Below are positions 1 through 10,395 of a stretch of DNA of 64,000 nucleotides, in pieces. A model generated the notes under the pieces. That model did no database searches. It worked only from the letters and a program-made list of their open reading frames with translations, and was not told the DNA's origin. The position numbers were made by a program, and so were the translations under genes. Numbering within the stretch: the first letter of the stretch is position 1; each line of letters begins with the position of its first letter. This DNA is from Haemaphysalis longicornis (taxonomy: Eukaryota > Arthropoda > Arachnida > Ixodida > Ixodidae): assembly GCA_013339765.2 (NCBI GenBank), contig CM023448.1:327699441-327763440 (forward strand). The letters are read 5' to 3'.

Positions 1-138
1 GTTCCTGGTCGACGGGTCGGCATCTATCTTGAAGCACGAGGTCTTCTCTCTGTCTTCAAAATTGCAAGGATTCTCATTTACAATGGCCAACTTCACGATG
101 TCAGCCAAATAAGCGATGTCCGAAGAGAACAACCGATG
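1..138 (-). CDS. Possible further exon of the secreted-protein gene, or of a neighbour (partial)
   Basis: The minus strand is open from about 138 to the window edge. The frame contains SSDIAYLADIVKLAI followed by two Cys (NPC, TSC). The SDIAYLADIV part resembles GDIGGLANIL at the start of exon 6, which hints at a repeat of that exon. Possible acceptors (AG near 138-150) have weak pyrimidine tracts, and none gives phase 0 directly after exon 7, so either an exon is missing in between or this belongs to another gene. Low confidence. Confidence 0.3.
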
Positions 139-1111
139 ACACCTCAGTGGCACTCGACGCGTTTCGACTTCATGGTACGCGTTTCAGGTTGATTCCCCCT
201 TTTTTTTTTTACTTTTCTAGTGGCCGAAGCGGAGAAGTCAACGTCAGCGAGAATGAACGGGGGCTGCTGGAATTCATGCCTAGCTAATTTTGCGGCGCTA
301 CAAAGTCTATTCCGCCGACTTGTCTGCCTACAGACAAGCAGGACGGGAGAAACCGATGTGACTCGCAGGTGTTGGCCATGTGCCAACGCCAACTTTCTGG
401 AAGTTTGCCGTCGTCTCCCCTATATATCTCGCGTCACCCGACTTCCTTCGTGCGCTCTCTCCACCCGCCTGCACACGAAGAAAGCCGGCCAATAGCTGCT
501 AGGCCGTTGTAATGACTTGATTCGAGCACTCGAAGAACGCTAAGACCGTGAAATAGGTAAAGGTTTCTAGGTTATCTGATGGGCATGCAGCAGTAATTTT
601 TATCTGAGGTACACTGATACCCCTATTCTAAGTATTGAATGTGTTTGTTGACTACGTTATGAAAGCATTTAGGATTTGGAAAAAAATTTAAAGACAGTGT
701 TGCAGGGTCCCTTTAATGGATGGAACCATCGACAATTGCCCACAGCAGCTCAAAGCCCGTGAGGTGGGTGTGACCAAAGTTACAAATATGCGTTCGCACA
801 TACTAGGACCCAGCCTGTATATCATCAATCTGCATAACGTTTGTATGTTCGTGTAGCACTTGTATGTGTACATTGGCAACGGACGATAAAGAAAGCATAA
901 TGCGCGACAGTCAGAAAAAGGCAATATTCTTGATATCATAAAGAATAGGTAATAGATGTTTCTTGGTTGTCATGGCAACCTCGACATAATTTTAAACAGA
1001 AAAAATGTGCTTCTAACATGTCTCAATGCGGTTCTAAGCGCATGATAACAATGAGGATGTCTCAATCCAATTCTGCCTATTAGTTCCGTATAAAACAGCG
1101 TGTGTACTTAC

Positions 1112-1147
1112 CCCAATTGCTCCGACGAGTTCGTTCAAGAGTGGATC
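1112..1147 (-). CDS. Secreted-protein gene, exon 7 (36-nt microexon)
   Basis: 36-nt phase 0-0 microexon with acceptor CATTCCATTTCCAG and donor GGG|GTAAGT. It encodes DPLLNELVGAIG, a relative of exon 4. No stop codon has been met by this point, so at least one more exon is needed to the left. The product read so far is 154 residues. Confidence 0.72.
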
Positions 1148-1455
1148 CTGGAAATGGAATGGTGTTGTTTCTCACTCACTTAAAATGCCTGACGCAAAAG
1201 GGGTTTCAAAAACAATGCAGAGAATATTCTTACCGTCACTTTAGCTCCTTCTTCGCAAAAAAGTAGAGTTCTATTCAGGCACTGAGCCAAAGAGAATAAG
1301 AAAGAAAAAGAATACGAATTAAAATTTACAACAAAATGACTTCCCGTCTCTTTCAGGTGCTGTTTACAAAAACGTGTGTCGAAAGGAAAAAAAAACAAAA
1401 AAAAACAAGGACAATAGCATTCGCAATGAGCGCATTTTTATCCTCAAGGTATCGC

Positions 1456-1510
<55 letters not shown>

Positions 1511-2191
1511 CAGTATTTCTGAGGATAAAAGGGGGGAGAATAAGGGTACAAATCGCGTTCCTGATTGAGTACACGGCAAGTGCTGCTTGCGTAATGGGAG
1601 AGAGGTGTGAAAGGAAGCAACTGAAAAAAAAAAAAAAGAAATCGAAGCTGTAAAGAACTCAGAGAAACTCTCTTTTCGTACTGGGAACTGAAGCCGTTCA
1701 TAGGCAAGCTTGAGCCGATGAATTCGTATTAGAACATATATCACAGTTTAGATTGTTCGGATGAGACATTCTGTTTTGAGATGGGTAGTAGCCCAGCACT
1801 TCCTGCGCGATACAGGGCGTTTAATTAAACGGGGTGACGCACTGCGCCCCGTCCCGCACATCAGCCGACCTAAAAGACGCGGGATCCGCCTGATTTTCGA
1901 AAACACTGCGTATAAGGGATCGAAGAGATCATTTTTTACAATAGGAAAAACCAGGGGAGTTGGCAAAAATTAATTAAACTGCTGGAACTCGGGGCCAAGC
2001 TGTTAACGTCGGAACCAGCGATTCAAGGCCACAGCGGGCTCCTTCTTGCTCCTGCCCAAGATAATAGCGGGTGTACTGAATGCGTACCTGAAGATGGCGC
2101 TATGTGTGTACAGGAACCGCCGGTTCTCTACCTATCTGGCTACGGAATGTTCATGGAACGTCAAACTCAGAATCATGTCGTGCGATCTCAC
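1148..2191 (-). other. Intron 6 of the secreted-protein gene
   Basis: Bounded by GTGAGA and a CAG acceptor. It contains the AG dinucleotide repeat and no recognisable coding sequence. Confidence 0.6.
1457..1507. repeat. (AG)n microsatellite
   Basis: About 25 uninterrupted AG units. Long Ser-Leu and Arg-Glu reading frames across it are artefacts of the repeat. Confidence 0.95.
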
Positions 2192-2334
2192 CGCTCCGAT
2201 GTTGAAAACGCTGGGCAGACTGATACGTAGAGGTGCTTGGCACACGAGGTTTCCTGGACTGAAGGTGCCACAAGGCAGAAGAGGAATGCCCAGAGGATTG
2301 CACAGAATATTGGCGAGGCCTCCGATATCGCCCG
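2192..2334 (-). CDS. Secreted-protein gene, exon 6
   Basis: 143-nt exon with an excellent acceptor (long T-run, then CCTACCTCACAG) and donor GCG|GTGAGA. It completes the Ser codon from exon 5 and adds 47 residues: GDIGGLANILCNPLGIP, then three Cys within 21 residues (ILC, LPC, LVC) and LPSVFNIGA at the end. Gly, Pro, Leu and Cys are abundant, there is no transmembrane helix of usual length, and no known domain is recognised. Phases fit exons 5 and 7. Confidence 0.75.
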
Positions 2335-3113
2335 CTGTGAGGTAGGACCAAAAAGAAAAAAAAAGAATTATCAGCCCAATTGAAACAACGTGCAACAAAG
2401 GCGAACCTTTTTTTGGGGGTGGAGCGGGGAGGGGAGTCAAATAACTTGATGTTTTAAATACGACAAATCTGAAGAGGGAGAGGAGGTTGGAGTTGTCAAA
2501 ACACCACAATGTTATTACGATAACGATGCAGGGAAGTGATGTTTTACCCGTTTTGCAGATTTTTTCGGTTTCTCTAATAGAAGAACTTGTTGGACGAGTT
2601 GGTGCATCTTGCTGAATAGACACGGGCTTTGCGCGAAAACAACACACGTGTTTATCCACCAAGATGCTCTAATAGTCTGCAAGATTTCATAGCTTGACAT
2701 TTCCTGCAAGAATCACCGACCGCCTGAAAGAAAATGAGTTCCGTCACGGCTGTTCCAGCTTTTGTTTTGTGACGTAAAGCTGCTACGTCATACTATAGAC
2801 ATCGAATGGGCTGTGCTACTGCATTTGATCAGTTCGACCTCTGCGTTTCCACCGCCGTGCTCGAATATGTTCGGCCAATCTGTAAGATAGAACTATGAAT
2901 GGCTAAAAGAGAACTGAACGCAGGGTTGAGGAAGGAAAACTGCCTTCCTTCCCCGTCGTTGTGTTGTGTTGTGCGTTAGTAAGCCCCGCAAATGCACAAA
3001 CTAGCCCAGTTAACGAATTTGGGCTATTTTAGACGTCACTGCAGTTGCCAACTCCGTCTGTAACAAGGAGTCTGCAGCATTCATGTGTTTTTGTAGACAC
3101 AAAATGCACCTAC

Positions 3114-3210
3114 ACAGGCCGAGTCTAGCCAGGACAGTTTCGAGGAGTCCCACAACGTTGAACAGCACAGCGGCGGGGTTGCCGACTTGGGGCAATATCT
3201 GAAGCACACA
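3114..3210 (-). CDS. Secreted-protein gene, exon 5
   Basis: 97-nt exon starting in phase 0 after acceptor GTTTCCTTCCAG and ending one base into a Ser codon at donor T|GTAGGT. It encodes 32 residues beginning CVLQILPQVGNPAAV and continuing as an amphipathic Leu/Val-rich stretch (LLETVLARLGL). A cysteine is its first residue. The open frame runs past the donor, but the phase required by exon 6 selects the GTAGGT site. Confidence 0.75.
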
Positions 3211-3970
3211 CTGGAAGGAAACAGGCGCTTGTTAAACACAAACCCGGTTTAGCGAGAGTTGCTAAGCACGCATCTGCTTTCTAACTTGAGTAAGATGTGT
3301 CAAGAAATAACAAATTTCGTCAACGCCGATCCGTTACAAAATATCGTGAATTTTCTCTGTTCTCGCCATTGGCTACCTTGAAAGGACGTATCTCGGAACC
3401 TGACCAAGAGCACGAGGCTTAGCAACTATAGTTCAGTCGACCTGTGGCAAGCCCGCTATTTGTCGACTATTGCGACGTTCTTTCAAACGGGGTACAGCCT
3501 TATTATCCAGCCCGTGCCAGTCACTCGCCTCGAGAAAAGAGAGTTTTGGTCTGTATTGAATAATTCTTTAGTAGTATGTTTGTTGCCACTGGGACGCTAT
3601 GTAGAACATGGGTGGAATTTTAAGTGAAACACCGGAGGCAGTCTTGAATCCTGTCCAAAATACTTCCCTAGCCTCAAATAACGTAGCAGGTAATATAGTA
3701 GGGACTCGTTAAATAAACAAAGAAATGTTGAATCATTTATATGTGGTCGCATTTATGGAGTGGCTTTTTCTAAAAAAAATTTACTATAAAAGCAACACTC
3801 GAGTCATTCCTATAAAATTAGCTAGAAAACTTCGGAGTTGCGACCCGCTTTGCAACCATTCCATAGCCGACTCTTTCCATAAAACCCGGTTTAAAGGTAG
3901 GGGCGAATGTCGAAAAAATTGTGAACGTTAGAAGGTGTGAGGATATCTCTTGAAGCTGGGGCTCACTTAC

Positions 3971-4006
3971 CCGTAAGATTCTCGTGAGGTCCGGGAGGAG
4001 CCCATC
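3971..4006 (-). CDS. Secreted-protein gene, exon 4 (36-nt microexon)
   Basis: 36-nt phase 0-0 microexon with acceptor CTTTTTTCAG and donor CGG|GTAAGT. It encodes DGLLPDLTRILR. Exon 7 has the same length, the same phase and a similar sequence (DPLLNELVGAIG), so the two look like copies of one ancestral exon. Intron 3, between exon 3 and this one, contains a pogo-like element (4399-5130). Confidence 0.75.
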
Positions 4007-4398
4007 CTGAAAAAAGGTTGTAAGGAGGGCATTGTTGGAAGCTTATGGCATGTGTACGCTTATCCGATGTGCCTTCAGTAAAATAGTGAAAGCGCGTTAT
4101 CGCAGAGACCAAATGCTGAAACTTGTTGTACGTTGTGTCCTAGCCCTACACCCGTTAAGGTTTTTGTTGGCAAAGCGATTTAAAACTTCTATGAGTCTTG
4201 CGTTTCGTAGCTTTCCCCAAATAAAGTGTCTTCGTCTCATAAATCGACGTTTCTGATCAAAAGGAATACAAAACTTGAAACAACTCAGCAGAGTTTCATT
4301 TCCTTTCATTTATTACACCTTAAAGGCCCGAAAGCATTACATGAGCATTAAATCATATCGTTCATCATTAATGAACCAATCATAGAGATAACGTTATA

Positions 4399-5130
4399 AG
4401 TCATGTCTCGTTATTATGGACCCCGTTAATGTGGACACCCCGCAATATGGAGGAAATTTTCGGCGACCGGTCTCTCGCCATGCAATTGTGCCCCGTTAAT
4501 ATAGAAACCCGCAGTCCGGACTATGGACGGCTATTTTGGGTACCAAAAAGGATAAATACACGCATTGTCTCGTTATTTTGGACACGGGTTGACAAAGCAA
4601 AAATAATAAATGACTGTCGACCCCCAGAGATCTCAGTACGTACCGAGCTACGGCCGTAGCATACAAAGCCGAAGCATGCATTTATCTTAGAAAGCTCTTC
4701 CTTCCAGTACCATCGAATTAGATGGGGGACATTCGGGATCAGCGAACAACACTATAGGGCAGTGAACGACAGGGTGACACCCATTTCCTATCAAACCAGA
4801 TGGTCCGGTGCCGTATACGCCGGAAAGTGCAAGTCCTGAGGCTCAGGACAAGAGGGCGGTACTAGTTCGTGCCAATATTAGATAGGCATAAAAGACAAGG
4901 CTGTACGCTTCTCTGGTCAGTTCGGCGGAGGAAATAGCGGATGTTAAGCGTAAACGGTCCGAGGTTCCCGCTCAGATGAAAAAGAAAACATGCAGCTTTA
5001 AAAGTCAGGCTCCTTCAGTATGTGTTCCTTAAAGTTTCTGTTTTTGACCTTGATTCGTTTTTATAGACAACTCACATTATGGACGATTTTTCTTGGGAAC
5101 AGAGGCGTCCATATTAATGAGACATGACTG
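4399..5130. mobile_element. Non-autonomous pogo/Tigger-like DNA transposon
   Basis: 732-bp element flanked by TA on both sides. The left end, starting AGTCATGTCTCGTTATTATG, is the inverted complement of the right end (CATATTAATGAGACATGACT) with few mismatches. It has no transposase frame. Internal runs such as 'gttaatatagaaac' and 'cgttattttggacac' echo the terminal sequence. It lies in intron 3 of the secreted-protein gene. The family call rests on the TA target and TIR style; it is inference. Confidence 0.7.
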
Positions 5131-7363
5131 TACATCGAACATTGTTAAACTGTACCTCGCAAGAAAGCAGGAAGGAAATTATGGACAAACCTCTCATGTG
5201 GTATAATTAATTACAATGATGTCGGGAACATCGAACTTATTTCTTTCCATGAATAATTCTTCACGTAAGCGTAGGAGTCCCAAACTGTAAAAATCCGCGC
5301 AGCACCTACAATGACGCCTAGGTGACATACGCGCTCAGCGGATGAGAACGACTGAAAGTACAGGGGAGAGGAACAGGATGCGCGATGTCAGCGGCCGTCC
5401 GCGCCTGCGGAGCGGGGAAGCGCGGTGGATGTCACCTGTGCGTGGGACCGGCTGGCGAAGCCGCCGCAAGAGGTGGCAACGCGCGAAGCGAGGGAGAAGG
5501 GCGAACGAAAGCCAGCAAGAGGCGCCGCAGCGAAAGCCACATGGAACAAAGCGGCGGCGTCAGCTGTGCAATGAACAAAAGCTCGAGAAAGGTGTTCCAA
5601 AATGAGCCAAAAGCGCTCACAGAGAAGCCGTGCTTGTGCACCAAGAACGGATCTGTCCAAGATCAGAATGCCACGAAGCATGCCTTTTTGTTTGCCTCTG
5701 CTTTGTTTTGCAGCGCCTCGCCACAGCCAGTTCTCCTATCCTTTCTGTTAAGCGAAGCGCGCTTCCTTCTTCTTTTGTATTCAGCACGGGTCATAGGAAA
5801 AGAGAGTTGCTCTGCGGTCGCTATCCCGGACTGTTCTTCGATATTCGGAAATTTTCTCGATTTAAATCGATGCCACTAGAAGCGAGCGCACGATTGAAAA
5901 ATGCGCGGAATGCAAACGCCGGAATTCGTTTCGCCTACGCTTCTCTGTGCACGCTACTTCGCTGACTGCTTCTTCGACGCTTGTGTTTTCTTTAAGTTTA
6001 TTGCGAAGCGCAAGTTCGCTCTAATAAACTTTATTTTTCGAGCACCCTGCTTCATCCTTGGCTAGGTGACAATATCATAATAAAAAATCCCCGCATGTCC
6101 TCTTTTGTCGCGTGTCTTTCAACCCCCTTCACCGTCCCTTACCCCCTTGCTGATTATTGAATGAGAAATAGATGCGGTACGTCGACAAAACGTTTACTTC
6201 GTCCATGCGCCAACACAGAGCGACAGAAGAACGCTGAAGCTCATGCGGAGAGGGTGATCGTTATCCGAGCATTGTATGCGGTGGCGCTGCGTTCGCATCG
6301 CTGCCAACCTCGTTGCTCGGGGTTACGTCAAGTCGAAGGGGCGGTGGGCGGGCCTGTCGCCCAGCTTCTCGACGTGCCCCGTCATAGCTTTTACGCATTG
6401 TAAAATGTCGCGGGCAGCGAGTTCAGGACCGACTAGGCGACAATAGAAGATGGGACATGAATGACGGCGACGAAATGCAGATAATGATGCATAACAAAAT
6501 TACAGACAGGCAGCCAATACCGCTGCTAAAGCGGGCGAATGTGACCACTGAGGCGGTCACAACGCAAACCATGGTTGCCGCGGTGTGCAAAGTCTACCCT
6601 TCTCCAGACCCGTGCCTCACTCACGCCCAAGCCGTTCTGCTCCGCCAGGTCCGCTCCCTCCCATCTCATCACATCCTACATCGCGTACGCAAGTGCTCAG
6701 TGGCCCCAACCTGTCCTTCTTCGGCGCATACTCCTCTATTCCACTCTCCTGCAGCGACTACCACCCCCCGAATCTTCCCCCCTCCCTCTGTCGCATCGCC
6801 TCATGGGACACTTGGCTGGCTCCCCCGCCCGGAACAGACGTTCGGGCCGCCAAGGAGGGTATCTGCCTTCATATCCAGAAGATCTCCAAGGACATTCTGG
6901 ACTACTATGAAGACGGTGACGCCTCTGCCTCCATCGTTTAGCTGACCTGGACTTAGGTCGGTGACTGGGCAATAAATGTTTTCTCATCCCCTCTTTCTCA
7001 AACGCCCTGTTGCCGGCTTCCAAAGCCGGAGCAAGGGGTGAGCGTCGTGCCGAGCCTAAAGATCGCGATGAAGAGAGCCGAGACCCTCACGCATTCTCAA
7101 GTTCCACCAGTGGCTCTTTCATTAGATTTCTTTAGCTCTGGCCCCGACCCTTACATTTGCGTTTGTGGAGATTCCTACAACAGGCATTGCTTGCAATTCT
7201 GAAATATCATCAGATGTAATTATACATCCCAGCGAGGAATTTTACGTGGCTGAATTTCGCGTCTAGGCTACAGAGTACGGATTAAACGGGTTGGTACTTG
7301 TTGTATTCAGAGCACGACTTCTTACCGAGATGTATTTTTGAAATATTCCCGAGTTTCACTTAC
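5131..7363. other. Intron sequence without recognised exon
   Basis: Part of intron 3 of the secreted-protein gene. The only notable segment is a possible LINE 3' end (6600-6990). No splice-flanked open segment was found. Confidence 0.5.
6600..6990 (+). mobile_element. Possible LINE 3'-terminal remnant
   Basis: The frame near 6770-6940 ends CRIASWDTWLAPPPG, then about 30 residues and a stop, followed by AATAAA (6970) and a CT-rich tail. This matches the layout of the C-termini of RNase H-type LINEs elsewhere in the window (WGCP/W-motif, short helical tail, poly(A) signal, TC-rich end). No catalytic motif is present, so the call is tentative. Confidence 0.3.
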
Positions 7364-7402
7364 AGATGTGTCAGGACAGGTTCTCAGGGTGGTGCCAAGA
7401 CA
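7364..7402 (-). CDS. Secreted-protein gene, exon 3 (39-nt microexon)
   Basis: 39-nt phase 0-0 microexon with acceptor TTTGTGTTTACAG and donor TCT|GTAAGTG. It encodes CLGTTLRTCPDTS, with two cysteines nine residues apart. It is too short to be called by ORF length and is recognised only from paired strong splice sites plus phase agreement with exons 2 and 4. The function is unknown. Confidence 0.75.
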
Positions 7403-7536
7403 CTGTAAACACAAAACAAAACATTTCATCCACACTTGCACTTAATTCGTAGACGTTTATGTCAGTGGTGGCAAATGGCTCTCAATAATAAGTTCGCCTC
7501 GCATATCTTAGTGCCTTTGTAGATGTAAATAGAAGC

Positions 7537-7646
7537 TTGACTGATTGTAGGGTTTAACGCGCCGACGCAACGCAGGCGATGAGGCGCGCCGTTGTGGAGT
7601 GCTCCGGATTAATTTTGACCGCCTGGGGACCTTTCACTTGCGCCGG
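7537..7646 (-). mobile_element. 5'-truncated tRNA-derived SINE (Ruka-like)
   Basis: Carries only the 3' body shared with the full copies at 32970 and 58353 (GATTGTAGGGTTTAACGCGC and onward, in + orientation). It is flanked by an imperfect direct repeat, TAAATAGAAGC (7526-7536) and TAAATAAAAGC (7647-7657), consistent with LINE-mediated insertion. It lacks the tRNA head. Confidence 0.8.
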
Positions 7647-8624
7647 TAAATAAAAGCCATCGTTGGCATAAATGGTAACAACCAAACTTCGCGCAATTCA
7701 GAGTTCCTCAGCACTGCTCGCATCTCAGTTCTGAGGTCTTAACTCATATGCGCTGTCCATACTTGCGACATTGAATGGCCAGACACATTTGCCTCTATTG
7801 TTTTTATACGATAAAGATTTAGCTACATACATTCCCTATTCAGCCTATGCAGGTATTTCAAACGATAGATACCCTATGCAGGTATTTTCTTTTATAACAA
7901 TAAAGCTCGCCCAAAACTTTTATTTCGGCAAAATAATAAGGCGATAGCTGGGAATACCTATGCGGTAAGTAGAAGGGATGGTAGAGAATTTCTCGAAATT
8001 CTTTTCTAACGCCAAAGCGTTTTTACAGCCTCTTTGCTTTAAACCCGGCTTCACTATTTTACACAAATGAATTGCTGGGAATAATTTTTACCACGGGCAC
8101 GGTTAGCAGTCTGATGTTAAAAGTATGAACGCCCAAAGTAGACATAATGCGCCCCTACGAGTCTCTTTAATGTCAGCCTCACTACTGTACACAAATGCAC
8201 TGCTAGCCATCGTGTCATCATTATTTATTTACGGTTAAGGGCCCCTGAAAGGGTATGAAGTCAAGGTGTTTTTTTTTAATTCTACCTTGCCGATTGTAAA
8301 CCTACGAATCCTTCATTTGCACAACTACAACCATAAAATGTGTTATTTTGACCAAATACGCATTTATTTTGCAGATATGATAAGTCGCTAGGTGAACCCC
8401 GACGCGATGCGAGGTGGCACCGCAGCTATCGTGGGAGTTTGATTTTACTTCCGATGAACACTAGCATTTTTACGGCCGACGTAGACTTGAGTTTCGAACC
8501 AATCTAGCCCCGCTGCTTTACACACGCGTACGCTGAAGTCCTTGAGTTAGAAGGAATGATCGCAGGCCGACTGGTGGCTTAAAATTGGCGTTGTAGAAAA
8601 AGTATACGGGAGAGTAATACTTAC

Positions 8625-8671
8625 GTCACCCAAATTGAGAATGTTTGGAAGGGTCACATTGATGCACTGGC
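8625..8671 (-). CDS. Secreted-protein gene, exon 2
   Basis: 47-nt exon between a pyrimidine-rich acceptor (TTTTTCTGCAG) and a perfect donor (GAC|GTAAGT). It completes the Gly codon left by exon 1 and adds 15 residues, QCINVTLPNILNLGD, containing an N-glycosylation sequon (NVT) and the first cysteine of the predicted mature protein. The motif LPNILNLGD recurs as LPSVFNIGA-D at the junction of exons 6 and 7, suggesting an internal repeat. The ends have phase 1 and phase 0, compatible with both neighbours. Confidence 0.78.
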
Positions 8672-8837
8672 CTGCAGAAAAAGGAAGTTTTGCATTGCAG
8701 TTACTGTAAGCACCCTTTACGTAGAACAAGTGAAAACGGAAAAGCTCGTGCAGTGAGGTTTTCGAATTTACCGACCCTAAATTTACCAACCCTATAAACT
8801 GCCTTCATTGTGATATGAATTCAGAGCACGACAAGAG

Positions 8838-9860
8838 TTGGCTATTGGCTCTTTTAAAAGCTGTGCTATCTCAGTCGTTAAACAGAATAACATTGGACTA
8901 AATGAAGTTAGAAGAACAGGTGAGGGTTTTAAGGTGCTAAATAGAAGGCATATCTTGTGCTACCGAGGGCGTCGAGAAAGGAACGGTACTGAGTACCATT
9001 CTCAATCCACAAGGAATATAGCGGGGAGTGTGAAGGAATTCCCCAGCCTTCAGCCAGGGTCACCACGTCCATTTTGCTTGTAAGAATATGAGACATAAAA
9101 TAAAGATAGCACAAGCCTATGCACCAACGTCAAGCAATGAGGATGAAGCTATTGACTGCTTCTTAGAGGATGCATAATTAGCAATTGAACAACGTAAACA
9201 CTTTGTACACTATGATGATGAGATGCTTTAACGCAAAAGTAAGGGAGACGCAGGTAGGCGAACATGCAGTGGGAAAATTTGGAATGGGAAGTTATAATAG
9301 CCAAGGTGATAGACTGGTTAGATTGGAGCGAAGGAATAACCAGAGCATAATAAATATATCGCAAACAAAGAAATAAGAACTGGATATGGGAAATAGCCAA
9401 CGGTAAAACAAATGAATTCGACTTCATTTTAAGTGCTAGTCCATGTATTGTCTAAAATGTCGAGGGCCTGGGTAACGCCAAGGGCAGTTATTGCAGGATG
9501 GAGAGTAGTAGATTTCGGCTATACCTGAGAAGGCGAAGGACGGAACTGGTCTAAATAAGGAAACCGAACTTGCAGTCAGTAAGTGACATGGCTCAGAAGT
9601 TTAGAATAACGTTTGACAATGAATTCGCCCTCTTAATTTAAGAAGGGGGAGAGAGCGTAGACATTTAATTACTTAATGAAAATTTATCTACCATAATCAC
9701 ATAATCAACAGTAGTTGAAGAAGGAAGAAAGCTAGAAAAGAAGCTAAAAAACTAGAAAGAAGGAACTTCTTGATAAACGCACGAATGTGAAACTGCCAAG
9801 AACGAAGGAGTAAATGGAATTGACGGGGCTGTCAAGATTGATTAACAGAAGCAAGATTGT
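8838..9860 (+). mobile_element. Degraded RTE-clade LINE (endonuclease part)
   Basis: Reading across frames gives landmarks of an RTE apurinic endonuclease: AYAPTSSNEDEA near 9115-9150, VGKFGMGSYNSQGDRLV near 9270-9320, then W-x-W-E followed by NEFDFILS near 9390-9435. Several stops and frame changes interrupt it, and the RT domain has decayed or is missing beyond about 9560. The frame at 9185-9376 holds the GSYNSQGDRLV block. It sits in intron 1 of the secreted-protein gene, on the opposite strand. Confidence 0.7.
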
Positions 9861-10130
9861 TACATTTGCGCCTACAACACTGCAAAGATTGGAGCAGCTC
9901 ATTGCGCTACGCATTGCACTTAAGACAAGCCTTTGACGTAGGAAGAGACACCAGGGTTTCCATGTGTCCCTTTCTACGTCTATTTACGTCGTCTCAAGCG
10001 CTCTTTCACCTTTTAACGTTCTCAGTACACCACTCAAAAATCGAACGTGATCGGTCACCTTAGCTTGCTGCCTTACAGCTAGCGGCACTACATTAAGCAG
10101 AAAGCATAGGTAACGAGAAGGCTTGCTTAC

Positions 10131-10194
10131 CGCTTACAGCAGGAAAAATGGCCATGCCCAGGAGAAGCAGAACGTAGGCCCTTGGTGGAGTCAT
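10131..10194 (-). CDS. Secreted-protein gene, exon 1 (signal peptide)
   Basis: First coding exon of an unrecognised seven-exon (or longer) minus-strand gene. The ATG at 10194 opens a 21-residue segment with a hydrophobic core (YVLLLLGMAIFP) and a small-residue end (AVSG), a typical signal peptide, so the product should be secreted. The exon ends one base into a Gly codon at a strong donor (G|GTAAGC), and that phase fits the next exon. I chose this ATG rather than an in-frame ATG farther upstream because the hydrophobic run follows it directly and it has a purine at -3. A second upstream AUG near 10348, in another frame, lies in the presumed 5' leader, so the leader may contain an intron. The family is not recognised. 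Confidence 0.78.
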
Positions 10195-10387
10195 GGCGCT
10201 CCCTTTTGATCGCACGCCGTGTAAAGAGTGTTTCGTCGAGACCAAGTACTTTTCTGTGAGTTGTGCTTGTTGCAATCGCGGTTACTGCAGCTCTAGCTAC
10301 ACTAAAGCCGCTAGTATTTAGTGACTGGCCTACACAAGTCCTCCTCATCTGTAGATCCCTGCCTTTACGGACCTGGTGCCGGCTTCT

Positions 10388-10395
10388 TATTTATA
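10388..10395 (-). promoter_or_regulatory. TATA box of the secreted-protein gene
   Basis: The minus strand reads TATAAATA, a consensus TATA box, 194 bp upstream of the start ATG. Transcription would begin near 10360, giving a leader of about 165 nt. An out-of-frame AUG near 10348 lies in that leader. The site is seen in the sequence; its use as a promoter is inferred. Confidence 0.5.

Noticed and set aside
1364..1744. Ser-Leu and Arg-Glu repeat proteins
   Set aside because: Produced by the AG microsatellite.
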